A DNA stretch of 64,000 bases from Sulfotelmatobacter sp963788225 (GCA_963788225.1 CAWBGI010000002.1:372001-436000), one strand, 5' to 3'. Shown: positions 31,575 through 41,282, counted from the stretch's first letter. The notes: generated by a model not told the origin, from the letters alone. Made by a program: numbers and translations.

Positions 31575-32396
31575 ATGCGGATTAAGTTCTGGGGCGTACG
31601 CGGTTCTACGCCGACCCCACAACCCGAGAACATGCGCTATGGAGGCAATACCTCCTGTGTGGAAGTGCGCTTCGGCGCCCGCATTTACATCTTCGATTGC
31701 GGCACTGGATTCCGCGTGCTCGGCCAACAACTTCTGAGCGAGTTTGGAGAGCGGCCTTTTTCCGCCCACGTCTTCGTCTCGCATTTTCATTGGGACCATA
31801 TTCAGGGCATGCCGTTCTTCCGTCCTCTGTATTCGAATGCGGAGAACCGTTTTATCTTCCAATGCTCTACGCGAACCCGCAGCCTCAAACAGGTGCTGGC
31901 CGATCAGATGGCCGCGCCGTACTTCCCCGTAAGGCTCGATCAGATGACCGCGCATCGGGACTTCTACGACATCGAGGCCGGACGCGTCACGATCGAAGAT
32001 GGCGTCCAGATGCAGACCGCGTGGCTCAACCATCCGCAGGGATGCATGGGCTTCCGCCTTGAAACCAAAGATGGAGTGCTCGTCTACGCCACCGACAACG
32101 AACCTGGCGATGCCGAGTTCGATAAGGCCGTGCGCAAGTTAGCCGAGGGCGCGGACGTGTTGATCTACGACGCGCAATATCTGCCCGAGGAATACCAAGC
32201 CCGCCGCCGCGGCTGGGGACACAGCCATTGGCGCGAAGCCGTTAACGTAGTGATGGAGAGCGGAGCGAAAGAGCTTGTACTATTCCACCACGATCCCGAG
32301 CACACCGATACTGTGATCGACAAGGTCGTGAAGGAAGCCCGGAATTACTATCCGAAAGTGCGGGCGGCGGCTGAGGGGATGGAGATCAACATATAG
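31575..32396 (+). CDS. MBL-fold metallo-hydrolase
   Basis: A 273-residue metallo-beta-lactamase-fold enzyme. The N-terminal RIKFWGVRGSTPTP is typical of the RNase Z/cyclic-phosphodiesterase-like branch. Metal motifs: SHFHWDHIQG (His-x-His-x-Asp-His), a His in LNHPQGCMGF, Asp in YATDNEPG and the later HSHW and FHHDP histidines. The active site looks complete. Substrate unknown; relatives include PhnP-like phosphodiesterases and response-regulator-linked enzymes. Confidence 0.9.
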   Translation: MRIKFWGVRGSTPTPQPENMRYGGNTSCVEVRFGARIYIFDCGTGFRVLGQQLLSEFGERPFSAHVFVSHFHWDHIQGMPFFRPLYSNAENRFIFQCSTRTRSLKQVLADQMAAPYFPVRLDQMTAHRDFYDIEAGRVTIEDGVQMQTAWLNHPQGCMGFRLETKDGVLVYATDNEPGDAEFDKAVRKLAEGADVLIYDAQYLPEEYQARRRGWGHSHWREAVNVVMESGAKELVLFHHDPEHTDTVIDKVVKEARNYYPKVRAAAEGMEINI

Positions 32397-32569
32397 AAGT
32401 CCGCTCCATCTCCCTTGCGGGATTCCACTCAGCGCCCTCCACCTTGCTTCCGGCCCATCCCCCCTCATATACTCGGAACGTTTGCCTGTTCACTCCGGGA
32501 ATTCGTCCCGGCGCCGGCCAACACCTTGTTTCGAGGTAAAGAATCGCAATCATTCCCGGAGACACATTT

Positions 32570-33847
32570 ATGACCACGCTCACCGCCCCACCGCAAGTCG
32601 ATAAAGAAAGCAATCCCTGGGAATCGCAGCGGGCGCGCTTTGATCTGGCTGCGCAGAAGCTCAATCTGGATGACGGCCTGTGGCGGGTTCTGCGCTATCC
32701 CAACCGCGAACTCACGGTCTACATCCCGGTGCAGATGGATGACGGGCGCCTCGAAGTGTTTACCGGCTTCCGCGTACAGCATTCGATCGCGCGCGGCCCG
32801 GCCAAAGGCGGAGTGCGTTACGCCCCCGACGTCACACTTGATGAAGTGCGCGCGCTCGCCAGTTGGATGACCTGGAAGTGCGCCGTGGTCAACATTCCTT
32901 TCGGCGGCGCGAAGGGTGGCATTATCTGCGACCCGCACAAGATGTCGATGGGCGAAATCGAGCGCATGACGCGGCGCTATACCTCAGAGCTGATCGAATT
33001 CATCGGCCCGGAAAAAGACGTGCCCGCTCCCGACGTGAACACCAACGAACAAATCATGGCGTGGATGATGGACACCTATTCCATGCACATGCGCCAGACG
33101 GTCACTGCGGTAGTGACCGGCAAGCCCATCAACATCGGCGGCTCCCGCGGACGCCGCGAGGCCACCGGCCGCGGCGTAATGGTGGTATGCGACCAGGCCA
33201 TCAAGAAGCTCGGCTTGGCACGTGAGAGCAGCCGCGTGATTGTGCAGGGCTTCGGCAACGTGGGATCGAATGCTGCTCACCTGATGCACCAGGCCGGGTA
33301 CAAAATCGTGGGCATCGCCGAGGTCGGCGGCGGACTTTACAACAAGAATGGCATCGACCTGAACGCGCTCGTCGAATTCCGGCAGAAAAACGGGACGGTG
33401 CACGGATTCCCGGGCGCAGAAGCCTATGACGCCGCCGAGTTGCTTACCACGGACTGCGAAATCCTCATTCCCGCGGCGACCGAGAACGTCATCACGTCGC
33501 GCAACGTCGATCGTGTAAAGTGCCGCATCCTGGCCGAGGGCGCCAACGGCCCTACGACCGCAGCCGCCGATGATGTCTTAACCGACAAGGGAGTCTTTGT
33601 GATCCCAGACATTCTGGCCAATGCCGGCGGCGTTACGACTTCTTACTTCGAGTGGGTGCAGGACCGCCAGGGCTACTTCTGGAAGGAGTCGGTGGTCAAC
33701 GAGCAACTGGAAGAGATCATGATCTCGTCGTTTGGGGACGTGGTCCGCTACGCCGAGACGCACAAGGTCAACAATCGCATCGCGGCCTACATGCTGGCCA
33801 TCGATCGCGTGGCTTACACCATCCGCCAGCGCGGCATTTACGCTTGA
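32570..33847 (+). CDS. gdhA: Glu/Leu/Phe/Val-type glutamate dehydrogenase
   Basis: A 425-residue enzyme interconverting glutamate and 2-oxoglutarate with ammonia. Key residues: substrate region GPAKGGVRYAPDV, catalytic Lys115 in FGGAKGGI, PAPDVNTNEQIMAWMMD, and the Rossmann motif VQGFGNVGSNAA. The C-terminal segment NAGGVTTSYFEWVQ is also standard. Length matches hexameric catabolic-type GDH. GGAG lies 8 bases before the ATG. The gene stands alone on its strand with its own leader. Confidence 0.94.
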   Translation: MTTLTAPPQVDKESNPWESQRARFDLAAQKLNLDDGLWRVLRYPNRELTVYIPVQMDDGRLEVFTGFRVQHSIARGPAKGGVRYAPDVTLDEVRALASWMTWKCAVVNIPFGGAKGGIICDPHKMSMGEIERMTRRYTSELIEFIGPEKDVPAPDVNTNEQIMAWMMDTYSMHMRQTVTAVVTGKPINIGGSRGRREATGRGVMVVCDQAIKKLGLARESSRVIVQGFGNVGSNAAHLMHQAGYKIVGIAEVGGGLYNKNGIDLNALVEFRQKNGTVHGFPGAEAYDAAELLTTDCEILIPAATENVITSRNVDRVKCRILAEGANGPTTAAADDVLTDKGVFVIPDILANAGGVTTSYFEWVQDRQGYFWKESVVNEQLEEIMISSFGDVVRYAETHKVNNRIAAYMLAIDRVAYTIRQRGIYA

Positions 33848-33849
33848 AA

Positions 33850-33877
33850 CCAGTTGTCAGTTGCCAGTTCCCAGTTA
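33850..33877. repeat. period-7 tandem repeat (CAGTTNN)
   Basis: Four heptamers, CAGTTGT CAGTTGC CAGTTCC CAGTTAA, directly after the gdhA stop. It is another unit variant of the 7-base repeats found in several gaps of this window. Confidence 0.6.
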
Positions 33878-33932
33878 AAACCGCGAACTTGCGGCATGGG
33901 GCGAGGCACTGAGGAATTTAAGGAGGGATTTT

Positions 33933-34277
33933 ATGAGCTTACGCACCAAGAGACTGTTTGCACGGATGTTGCCTCTGCTGCTTGCGTCCCTGATGTTGCC
34001 CGCTGTTGCGCCGAGGCTCTCTTACGCCGCCGCGGCGCACGCCGCTGCTGCTGCCGACAAGCTCGATCTCAACACCGCGACCAAGGATCAACTCAAGGCT
34101 TTGCCGGGAATCGGTGACGCCTATTCACAAAAGATTATCGACGGCCGCCCTTATCGAACGAAGCTGGATCTGGTGCATAAAAAGATTATTCCCCAGGCCA
34201 CGTACGACAAAATCAAAGATCAGATTATTGCCCATCAGCCGAAGCCGAGTGCCGCAGCTCCCTCTGCGCCAAAATAA
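33933..34277 (+). CDS. exported helix-hairpin-helix protein (ComEA-like)
   Basis: A 114-residue protein with a signal peptide (residues 1-32, ending SYAAA) and a single helix-hairpin-helix domain: KLDLNTATKDQLKALPGIGDAYSQKIIDGRPYRTKLDLVHKKIIPQATYDKIKDQI. This is the DNA-binding part of ComEA, which pulls DNA in during natural transformation. Here the usual membrane anchor is replaced by a cleavable signal. No other competence genes are adjacent, so a competence role is only suggested. AAGGAGG lies 6 bases before the ATG. Confidence 0.88.
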   Translation: MSLRTKRLFARMLPLLLASLMLPAVAPRLSYAAAAHAAAAADKLDLNTATKDQLKALPGIGDAYSQKIIDGRPYRTKLDLVHKKIIPQATYDKIKDQIIAHQPKPSAAAPSAPK

Positions 34278-34404
34278 TCGCGCGGAGTTCCGTTCCCCGA
34301 AACGCCCTGAGAACTTTCGTGTCAAAGAGCGCATTCTCCACGATTGCGTTCCCTCTCAGCGTGGAGGATAATCTTAGTGTCTCCGGAAGCGTTGTTGAGC
34401 CGCG

Positions 34405-35085
34405 GTGAACCTGCCCAATTCCATTTCGCTGATCCGCATCTGCAGCATTCCTCTGCTGATCTGGATTTTATCTTCCAATCATTTCAGCAGCGAACACGGC
34501 GCGAAAGAGCTGTTGGCCTCGGCGATATTCATTGCTGCCTCCATGACCGACGGCATCGATGGATACCTGGCCCGCAAACGCGGCGAGATCACAACCATGG
34601 GCATTCTGCTCGATCCCATGGCCGACAAACTGCTGATCGCCGCCGCTTTCGTTACTCTCGTGCAGTTCAATCCCAGCCTGGTTCCCGCGTGGATCGCAGT
34701 CATCATCATCGGCCGCGAGTTTCTGGTAAGCGGCTTGCGTTCCATTGCCGCATCCGGCGGCTTTACCATCGAAGCCAGCGAACTGGGCAAGTTCAAAATG
34801 GTGGTGCAAATCGTTTCCGTGGTCGCGGTAATTCTCGACCACCGTTGGAAAGAGTGGCCGGTTTACGGGAACTTCATTTTCCCCGTGCACTGGATCGCTT
34901 ACGCCTCGGTCTGGTTCGTGGTCTGCGTTTCATTGGTTTCCGGCGTCGATTACTTCGCTGCATTCTGGTCGAAGATTGACCGGCGCGTTTCCAAGCGCCG
35001 GCGCCGCGCTTTCATTCTCAGCCGTCGCCAGAAGGCGCAGCCAGCGCCGCGACGGGCAGATGCCGATGTCGCCTCTACAACCTAA
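34405..35085 (+). CDS. pgsA: CDP-diacylglycerol-glycerol-3-phosphate 3-phosphatidyltransferase
   Basis: A 226-residue membrane enzyme making phosphatidylglycerol phosphate. The CDP-alcohol phosphotransferase motif is complete: DGIDGYLARKRGEITTMGILLDP plus MADK (D-G-x2-A-R-x8-G-x3-D-x3-D). Five to six membrane helices are visible. Start is GTG at 34405, where homology begins (NLPNSISLIRI). The C-terminus has a basic tail (RRVSKRRRRAFILSRRQ) beyond the usual end, and overlaps the next gene by 26 bases, indicating coupling with it. Confidence 0.9.
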   Translation: MNLPNSISLIRICSIPLLIWILSSNHFSSEHGAKELLASAIFIAASMTDGIDGYLARKRGEITTMGILLDPMADKLLIAAAFVTLVQFNPSLVPAWIAVIIIGREFLVSGLRSIAASGGFTIEASELGKFKMVVQIVSVVAVILDHRWKEWPVYGNFIFPVHWIAYASVWFVVCVSLVSGVDYFAAFWSKIDRRVSKRRRRAFILSRRQKAQPAPRRADADVASTT

Positions 35086-35707
35086 TTCGTCCCCCGCAGT
35101 TGCTGCCTCGGAAGCAAATAAACCTGAAGACAGCAACTCCATAATCGGCGCCGCCTCCGGCCAGGAATTCTCTCCCGAAGAGCGCACTCTACTTTTGCGC
35201 CTGGTTCACGATTCCATTTCGTCGGCGTTGCAGCACCGCGAGATTTCGCTGGAACCTCCCACTTCTCATCTCGCTGAACCCCGCGGCGCGTTCACTTCGC
35301 TCTATCTATGGGGAGAATTGCGGGGATGTGTCGGCTACGTGCTTCCCACCTGTTCAGTCTTCCGTGCTGTGGCTGAAACCGCGCGCGCTGCCGCTTTCGA
35401 GGACAACCGCTTCACAGCTGTCACCCAGGAGGAAGCCCCGTACCTCGCAATTGAGCTGAGCGTTCTATCGCCGCCTAAACCAATTCGCGCCGAAGAAATC
35501 GAAGTCGGCCGCCACGGTCTGCTCATCAGCTGGCATGGCCGCCGGGGCCTGCTGTTGCCCCAGGTGCCCGTCGAGCGCGACTGGGACCGGACAACTTTTC
35601 TCGTACAAACCTGCCGCAAAGCCGGCCTGCCCCTCGATGCCTGGCAAAAAGGCGCGACTATCGAAGCCTTCACCGCGGAAGTCTTCGGCGAGAAGAGCGG
35701 TCACTGA
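35060..35707 (+). CDS. AMMECR1-domain protein (AmmeMemoRadiSam system protein A)
   Basis: A 215-residue protein whose body is an AMMECR1 domain: EERTLLLRLVHDSISSAL, EPRGAFTSLYLWGELRGCVGYVLPT (with the conserved LRGC-G), AAFEDNRFTAVTQEEAPYLAIELSVLS and the end GLPLDAWQKGATIEAFTAEVF. The function is unknown; the family is often next to MEMO and radical-SAM genes, which are absent here. The start is uncertain because the N-terminal 45 residues are low-complexity. It overlaps pgsA by 26 bases. Confidence 0.87.
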   Translation: MPMSPLQPNSSPAVAASEANKPEDSNSIIGAASGQEFSPEERTLLLRLVHDSISSALQHREISLEPPTSHLAEPRGAFTSLYLWGELRGCVGYVLPTCSVFRAVAETARAAAFEDNRFTAVTQEEAPYLAIELSVLSPPKPIRAEEIEVGRHGLLISWHGRRGLLLPQVPVERDWDRTTFLVQTCRKAGLPLDAWQKGATIEAFTAEVFGEKSGH

Positions 35708-35837
35708 TCTGTTGCCTCTCAGGCTTTTGACATCTCTGCCGAGACAGAGCCAAACTCCTTGATTGACGCGGCATTCGGCAGGTAGTACTCTGCGTGGGGC
35801 CAAATTGCCAGGCTTTAATCCAACTTCCGGGGAAATC

Positions 35838-37259
35838 ATGAAAAACCTGTTTCGCGTTTCAGCTGCCGCGTTGTTGACGATTGCTTTCAGTTCGCTTGCG
35901 TGGGCGCAGTGGTCATCTGATCCCATGGTCAACCTGGCTCTTGCCGCCAACCCGAACGGCAGCGACCAAGTGCAGCCGAAGCTGTTACCGATGAAGCAGA
36001 GCGGATGGTACGTGAGCTGGTTTGACTCGAATCCGGCCACTTCGCATCCGCAGGGGTATGACGTGTTCTATCAGCGCTTGAGTTCGGGCGGCGTCGAGAA
36101 ATTTCCGCAGGGCGGCATTATGGTGGCAGATCTCACCAACAGCTCCACAGAAGACTACGGTCTCGGCATTGACACGACGGGCAACGCGCTGATCGCGTTT
36201 CTGGATACGCGGGAAGGCATTTCGAATCAGCAGGTGACTGCGGCTAGAATGTCTCCTTCCGGCGAGGCACTTTGGAGCCGGCATGGGGTGCAGTTGACCA
36301 ATGATTCCAATTTTCACGCCGCACCAAAGATTGTGGGCACGAGCGATGGATACATTGTGGTGGCCTGGACCAGCAACAGCGACGTCGTGCTGCAAAAGCT
36401 CGATAGCAAGGGAGCCGCGCAATGGGGAAGCGGCGTTACGTTCAGCCAGACGGGGTACGACTATCTGCTGGCCGACTTGCACGCCGCCGACGATGGTTCG
36501 GTAATTGTCTCCTGGGTGAGCAATCATGGGTTTGGCAGCAACAGCCAACTGTGGACGAATAAGATCTCTTCCTCTGGCAGCCTGTTATGGGGAAGCGGCA
36601 ACGTGAATATTTTCAACGTAGGATCACTGCAGTTCGGCAATTTCCCTTATTTCGTTTACGACGGAAACGGCGGCGCGGTTTTTGCATGGTACACCAGCAT
36701 TCCTACGCTGCAATGCTTTGCGCAGCACATCCGAAGCGATGGCAGCGCGGCGTTCCCGCAGAATGGCGTGGCCGGGTCCGGCAACACTATTAACGTGCGC
36801 GTGTCGCCCGCGGCGGCTTACAGCAAGGCGACCGACGAAGTCTTTCTGTTCTGGACCGAAGAGGATTCCAACCAGGTATTGAACGGAGTGTATGGCCAGA
36901 AGTTCAGCTCAACTGGTGGGTTGGAGTGGGGCGCGGACGGATTGGCCATTGTGCCGCTGGGAACCGATCAGCAGATTTTCGTCTCGACTGTGCAAATGGG
37001 AAGCGGTGCGCTCGTGTTCTGGGTTGATATGCAGAGCTTTGGATCGTCCACGATTCAAGCGACGCGGCTCGACGATTCCGGTGCGACCGTATGCGCGCAG
37101 TTTCCAGTATCGTCCGTGCCCTCGGATAAATCCCGGCTGGTGGCGGCGATTGCGCCATCCAGTATCGCCGCAGTGGCGTTCGAAGACGACCGGACTGGTA
37201 ACAATGGCATCTACATCCAGAATGTGAATCCGGATTGCTCGCTGGGTCAGAGGCAGTAG
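35838..37259 (+). CDS. secreted hypothetical protein, probable beta-propeller
   Basis: A 473-residue exported protein with a signal peptide (MKNLFRVSAAALLTIAFSSLAWA). The remainder is built from repeated units of about 60 residues with the pattern GYDVFYQRLSSGG..., DGYIVVAWTSNSDVVLQKLDSKGAAQWGSGV, suggestive of a beta-propeller with W..G blades. I do not recognise a family and find no catalytic motif. GGGGA precedes the ATG at 35838; the frame is open a little further upstream but without a ribosome site. Confidence 0.78.
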   Translation: MKNLFRVSAAALLTIAFSSLAWAQWSSDPMVNLALAANPNGSDQVQPKLLPMKQSGWYVSWFDSNPATSHPQGYDVFYQRLSSGGVEKFPQGGIMVADLTNSSTEDYGLGIDTTGNALIAFLDTREGISNQQVTAARMSPSGEALWSRHGVQLTNDSNFHAAPKIVGTSDGYIVVAWTSNSDVVLQKLDSKGAAQWGSGVTFSQTGYDYLLADLHAADDGSVIVSWVSNHGFGSNSQLWTNKISSSGSLLWGSGNVNIFNVGSLQFGNFPYFVYDGNGGAVFAWYTSIPTLQCFAQHIRSDGSAAFPQNGVAGSGNTINVRVSPAAAYSKATDEVFLFWTEEDSNQVLNGVYGQKFSSTGGLEWGADGLAIVPLGTDQQIFVSTVQMGSGALVFWVDMQSFGSSTIQATRLDDSGATVCAQFPVSSVPSDKSRLVAAIAPSSIAAVAFEDDRTGNNGIYIQNVNPDCSLGQRQ

Positions 37260-37309
37260 GGGACTGCCGCGCTTGAACTGCGTCCGAAATTGCACTGGGG
37301 AGTTGGCCA

Positions 37310-38362
37310 TCAATTCCCCATCTTCTTGATGGTTCCGAGGGGCGTCTGCAATGTTCCGTCGAGATTAATGTCGAAGTCGTAGGAAAAGGGCTTGAATGAT
37401 CCGGCCTTGTAGAAAACGACTTTGCCGTCATCCACGAAGCAATCGAACGGCATCTCCCCGCCCAATCCCTCGGTGATCGTCGCCTTGCCGGAACGAAAGA
37501 CGACCTTCATTCCTCCCATGCCCGAGACGTGCTCCCACCGGCCTTCATACTTGCCGGCGCAACTGACCAGCCCCGGCTTGGGAGCCTGCCCAGCCGCCCG
37601 CTGTGCAGGAGGCGGGGGCGCCGGCGTAGTCGACATGCGGATATTCTCTGCGGTCGTGTTCACAATGTCAGAGCCGAAGCCTGTGTCTACACCCGGCACT
37701 TTTATGTCGTACATGTTGACGTTATTCTGCCCGCGGATTTCGCCCTCCATCCACTTGCCGTTCACCAGCACTTGCACGCGATCGTGTAGGTCGTATTGTC
37801 CCGCCGCGTGATCTTCTGCCGTGAGTGTTCCGACTCGGTGCACTTCGTACGGCCACATTTTTGAAACGTTAATCCCATTCGGCAAATGCACCAGGTAAGA
37901 GCGGCCGTGGACCTCGATGACTGTAGCTTCCTGCCAGCCGTTGACCAAAACGCGCACCGTGTCGCCGACCTTGAATCCACCGGCGCCGGGCCCGCTTTGA
38001 TTAGCGGTTGCTGGGGCCGAACCACTGCCGGCGCCGGCAGCGCGCGCCTTAAACGGAGAAGGCGCAGGCGGAATTTCGCCGCGGTGCGGATCAGCCTGCG
38101 CCTCGGCCGGAGTCTGCACATGGCATTTCGCCGGAAGCAAAGCAGACAGCTGCACGCGGAGCGCCTGACCTCGCTGGTATGCCTGCCCCTTTTTATAGTT
38201 CTGATAATCGCAAGCGCCCGTCGCGTTGTCGCAGGAGAAAACTTTGAAGCTCTGTCCGTCCGAACACACATAAACAACATTCATTTGCAGCGTCGGCGCC
38301 TGCGCGAGCGCGCTGGCCACAAGCACAGCCGAAAGCAGACTGGTCAAAAAGAATTTGCTCAT
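37310..38362 (-). CDS. secreted hypothetical protein with tandem SH3/Tudor-like segments
   Basis: A 350-residue exported protein with a signal peptide (residues 1-20, ending ALA). Near residues 135-180 and 190-235 two similar segments (FKVGDTVRVLVNGWQEATVIEVHGRSYLVHL and YDLHDRVQVLVNGKWMEGEIRGQNNVNMYDIKV) look like SH3/agenet-type beta barrels. The C-terminal 85 residues (SCAGKYEGRWEHVSGMGGMKVVFRSGKATI) look like a lipocalin-like beta domain. No catalytic residues are visible. The ATG at 38362 begins the signal peptide. Confidence 0.75.
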   Translation of the reverse strand: MSKFFLTSLLSAVLVASALAQAPTLQMNVVYVCSDGQSFKVFSCDNATGACDYQNYKKGQAYQRGQALRVQLSALLPAKCHVQTPAEAQADPHRGEIPPAPSPFKARAAGAGSGSAPATANQSGPGAGGFKVGDTVRVLVNGWQEATVIEVHGRSYLVHLPNGINVSKMWPYEVHRVGTLTAEDHAAGQYDLHDRVQVLVNGKWMEGEIRGQNNVNMYDIKVPGVDTGFGSDIVNTTAENIRMSTTPAPPPPAQRAAGQAPKPGLVSCAGKYEGRWEHVSGMGGMKVVFRSGKATITEGLGGEMPFDCFVDDGKVVFYKAGSFKPFSYDFDINLDGTLQTPLGTIKKMGN

Positions 38363-38532
38363 CTGGGCAGCCTCCGCGGCGCAAACACAGCGCGCAGGCA
38401 GCAACCGACCCCGGCCTACGCAAAACAGCTTGGCCGGAAGCATACCACCAAAATGTAAGCAGAACTGGGATTCCAGAATCGCAGGGTCAAGTGACACGGG
38501 AACAACCCCCCGCGCTTCACGACTGATCAGGC

Positions 38533-38538
38533 TATAAT
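38533..38538 (+). promoter_or_regulatory. consensus -10 box of the PD40 kinase gene
   Basis: TATAAT at 38533-38538, 11 bases before the ATG at 38550, so the transcript would have a leader of only a few bases. No good -35 is visible. Confidence 0.4.
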
Positions 38539-38549
38539 TGTGCCCGCGC

Positions 38550-41219
38550 ATGTCACTCACTTCAGGCACGAAACTCGGTCCCTATGAAATTCAATCTCCC
38601 TTGGGCGCCGGCGGCATGGGAGAGGTGTATCGAGCGAAGGACACTCGCCTCGACCGCACAGTCGCCGTGAAAATTCTGCCGAGCCATCTCTCCGCTAACA
38701 TCGAAGCCAAACAACGTTTCGATCGCGAAGCTCGCGCCATTTCTTCTTTGAACCATCCCAACATCTGTACGTTGCATGACGTCGGCCATCAGGACGGGAT
38801 CGATTTCCTGGTGATGGAGTTTCTCGAAGGCGAGACGCTGGCCGACCGCTTGCGCAAAGGCCCGCTGCCGACCGAGCAGGTGCTGAAAATCGCTATCGAG
38901 ATTTGCGAGGGGCTGGAGCGCGCGCACAAGAGCGGCGTCGTCCATCGTGACCTGAAGCCGGGAAATGTGATGCTCACCAAGATGGGCGCCAAACTGATGG
39001 ATTTCGGGCTGGCCAAGGCCGTTCCATCGGGCGCTTCACCCGCATCCAGCCTGACCATGACGATTTCCCACCCGTCAGCCGACCAGCCTCTTACAGCACA
39101 GGGCACGATCGTGGGAACGTTTCAGTACATGTCTCCGGAGCAGACGGAAGGCAAAGAAGCCGACGCGCGTTCTGACATCTTCGCTTTGGGCGCAGTGCTC
39201 TACGAGATGGCGACGGGCAAGCGCGCGTTTACGGGGAAGAGTCAGGCCAGCCTGGTCGCGGCGATTCTAGCTTCGGACCCTCCGCCCATTTCCATGGTGC
39301 AGCCCATGTCACCGCCGGCGCTGGAGCAGGTGATCAAGTCCTGCCTGGCCAAGGATCCGGAGGAGCGCTTCCAGACGGTGCACGATCTGAAGCTGCAATT
39401 GAAATGGATTGTGGCGGCATCGGCCAGCCAACTTGGCGCTCCGGCCCAGGTCCGCGCCCGCCGCGTAGTTCAGAAGCGCACACTGGTGATTGCCGCCGCC
39501 GTCGGTTGGATTCTGGCGGCCGCTGCTCTCGTTGTTTTCCTGTCGAGCCGTGCCAGGCTTGAAGATGCGCGACGGCCGATGACCGCATCCTGGCTGCCTC
39601 CCGCCGATACGGAATTCACGCCTGTTGCTGCCGGTCCCCTGGCACTTTCCCCGGATGGTTCTAAACTCGCCTTCCTTGCCGGTGATACTTCCGAAACCAA
39701 GCTGTGGGTGCGCGACGTAACCACCGGCGGGGTCCATCCACTGGAAGTCGAGCGGCCTACCTTTCCCTTCTGGTCGCCCGATGGCAAGTACATTGGATTT
39801 TTTTCCGCGGGCAAGTTAAAGAAAGTAGCCCTGGCTGGCGGACCCGTGCAGGTGCTGTGCGATGCGCCTGAAGGCCGCGGCGCATCCTGGAGTCCGCGCG
39901 GCGTGATCATCTTCACGCCTAACATTCGCGAGCCGCTCTACAAGGTGCCGGAGGGCGGAGGCACGCCCGAAAAAATCACCGAGGCAAAATCGGGCTGGAC
40001 TCATCGCAACCCATACTTCCTGCCCGATGGCGATCACTTCCTCTTTACCTATCGCGAGGCAGTCGGGGTCCCCACCGCAAACACCGGCGTAGGGGCGCTG
40101 TGGGGTGCGTCGCTCTCCGGTGAACAGCCGCGTGAGATATTAGCGGGCGCCTCGAACGTGCAGTATTCCGACGGGTATCTTCTGTACCTGCGCGAAACCG
40201 TGCTGGTGGCGCAGCGTTTTGATCCCAAATCGCTTAAGCTCAGTGGTGATCCCACGCCGGTAGCCGAGAAACTCGACTACTGGAACGCGCGCGACGTGGC
40301 CGCGTTCACCGCCGCCCACGACACACTCGTCTACCGTCATGGTTCGTTGCAGAAAACCCAACCCATGTGGGTCGATCGCACTGGAAAAGAAGTCGGACGT
40401 TTCGGCGAACCCGGCCTTTATATGTCGCCGCGACCCTCCCCCGACGGCGCGCTCGTCGGCATGGTGCGGCCCGATCCTGACACCGGCAAGGGAGACGTTT
40501 GGATCGTCGACACCAACCGCAACACGATGTCGCGCAGCACGTTCGCAGACGCGGCCAGCATCAGCTACGCATTTTCTCCTGACGGCAAGCGGCTCGCCGT
40601 CGGCACCGTCGCAGGTACGGCATCGAGCGGAATCTGGCTCCAGCCGGCTAGTGGTTCCGGTACACAGGAAAAGCTGGAAACGCCTAAGACCTTTGGCAGC
40701 ATCAGCAGCTGGTCTCCCAACGGCCGCTATCTTTTCCTGATGGTGCAGAACAATGCTACGCGCCAAGACGTGTATTTCATCGACCTGAACGGCGACAAGA
40801 AGTTGACTCCTATCATTCAATCGCCGGCCAATGAAACCGGAGCGGTTTTGTCGCCCAATGGAAAATGGCTGGCCTACCAATCCGACGAATCTGGCAGGTA
40901 TGAAGTCTACGTAACCGCATTCCCCGGTCCCGGAGGCAAATGGCAGGTCTCCAATGGTGGCGGGACTTCCCCTCACTGGACTGCCGATGGCAAACAAATC
41001 TACTACGCTGCCGGAGATAAGATGATGGTTGTGTCCGTGCAGAACGTCGAGACTTTCGAATTCGGAGCCCCGACCGAGTTACCGATCCACGTGAACGAAT
41101 TCGCCGCGCTTGGCCCGCCCGCGCCCGGTGAACGTTTTCCAGCGCTGAAGGCGCTGAGTGGCGGCCAGGCGCCTCCTCAGGAAGTTATTCTCAACTGGAC
41201 TGGAACTCTGAAGCAGTAA
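38550..41219 (+). CDS. membrane Ser/Thr protein kinase with PD40 beta-propeller sensor
   Basis: An 889-residue receptor kinase. The kinase domain (residues 10-285) has LGAGGMGEVYRAKD, Lys41, HRDLKPGN (132-139), DFGLAK (151-156) and MSPEQ. The membrane helix is at 311-330. The external part is a TolB-like propeller of PD40 repeats (LALSPDGSKLAFLAG, PFWSPDGKYIGFF, YAFSPDGKRLAVG, LSPNGKWLAYQSDESGRYEVYV). All catalytic residues are present, unlike the receptor at 14359. This domain order is a hallmark of Acidobacteriota. ATG at 38550 is chosen; a GTG four codons upstream (38538) is possible. Confidence 0.93.
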   Translation: MSLTSGTKLGPYEIQSPLGAGGMGEVYRAKDTRLDRTVAVKILPSHLSANIEAKQRFDREARAISSLNHPNICTLHDVGHQDGIDFLVMEFLEGETLADRLRKGPLPTEQVLKIAIEICEGLERAHKSGVVHRDLKPGNVMLTKMGAKLMDFGLAKAVPSGASPASSLTMTISHPSADQPLTAQGTIVGTFQYMSPEQTEGKEADARSDIFALGAVLYEMATGKRAFTGKSQASLVAAILASDPPPISMVQPMSPPALEQVIKSCLAKDPEERFQTVHDLKLQLKWIVAASASQLGAPAQVRARRVVQKRTLVIAAAVGWILAAAALVVFLSSRARLEDARRPMTASWLPPADTEFTPVAAGPLALSPDGSKLAFLAGDTSETKLWVRDVTTGGVHPLEVERPTFPFWSPDGKYIGFFSAGKLKKVALAGGPVQVLCDAPEGRGASWSPRGVIIFTPNIREPLYKVPEGGGTPEKITEAKSGWTHRNPYFLPDGDHFLFTYREAVGVPTANTGVGALWGASLSGEQPREILAGASNVQYSDGYLLYLRETVLVAQRFDPKSLKLSGDPTPVAEKLDYWNARDVAAFTAAHDTLVYRHGSLQKTQPMWVDRTGKEVGRFGEPGLYMSPRPSPDGALVGMVRPDPDTGKGDVWIVDTNRNTMSRSTFADAASISYAFSPDGKRLAVGTVAGTASSGIWLQPASGSGTQEKLETPKTFGSISSWSPNGRYLFLMVQNNATRQDVYFIDLNGDKKLTPIIQSPANETGAVLSPNGKWLAYQSDESGRYEVYVTAFPGPGGKWQVSNGGGTSPHWTADGKQIYYAAGDKMMVVSVQNVETFEFGAPTELPIHVNEFAALGPPAPGERFPALKALSGGQAPPQEVILNWTGTLKQ

Positions 41220-41282
41220 CCCAGCGAAAGCTTACTCGAAAGCCTGCGTCGGCGGTCGCTGGCCCGGAAACAGACTCGCCGT

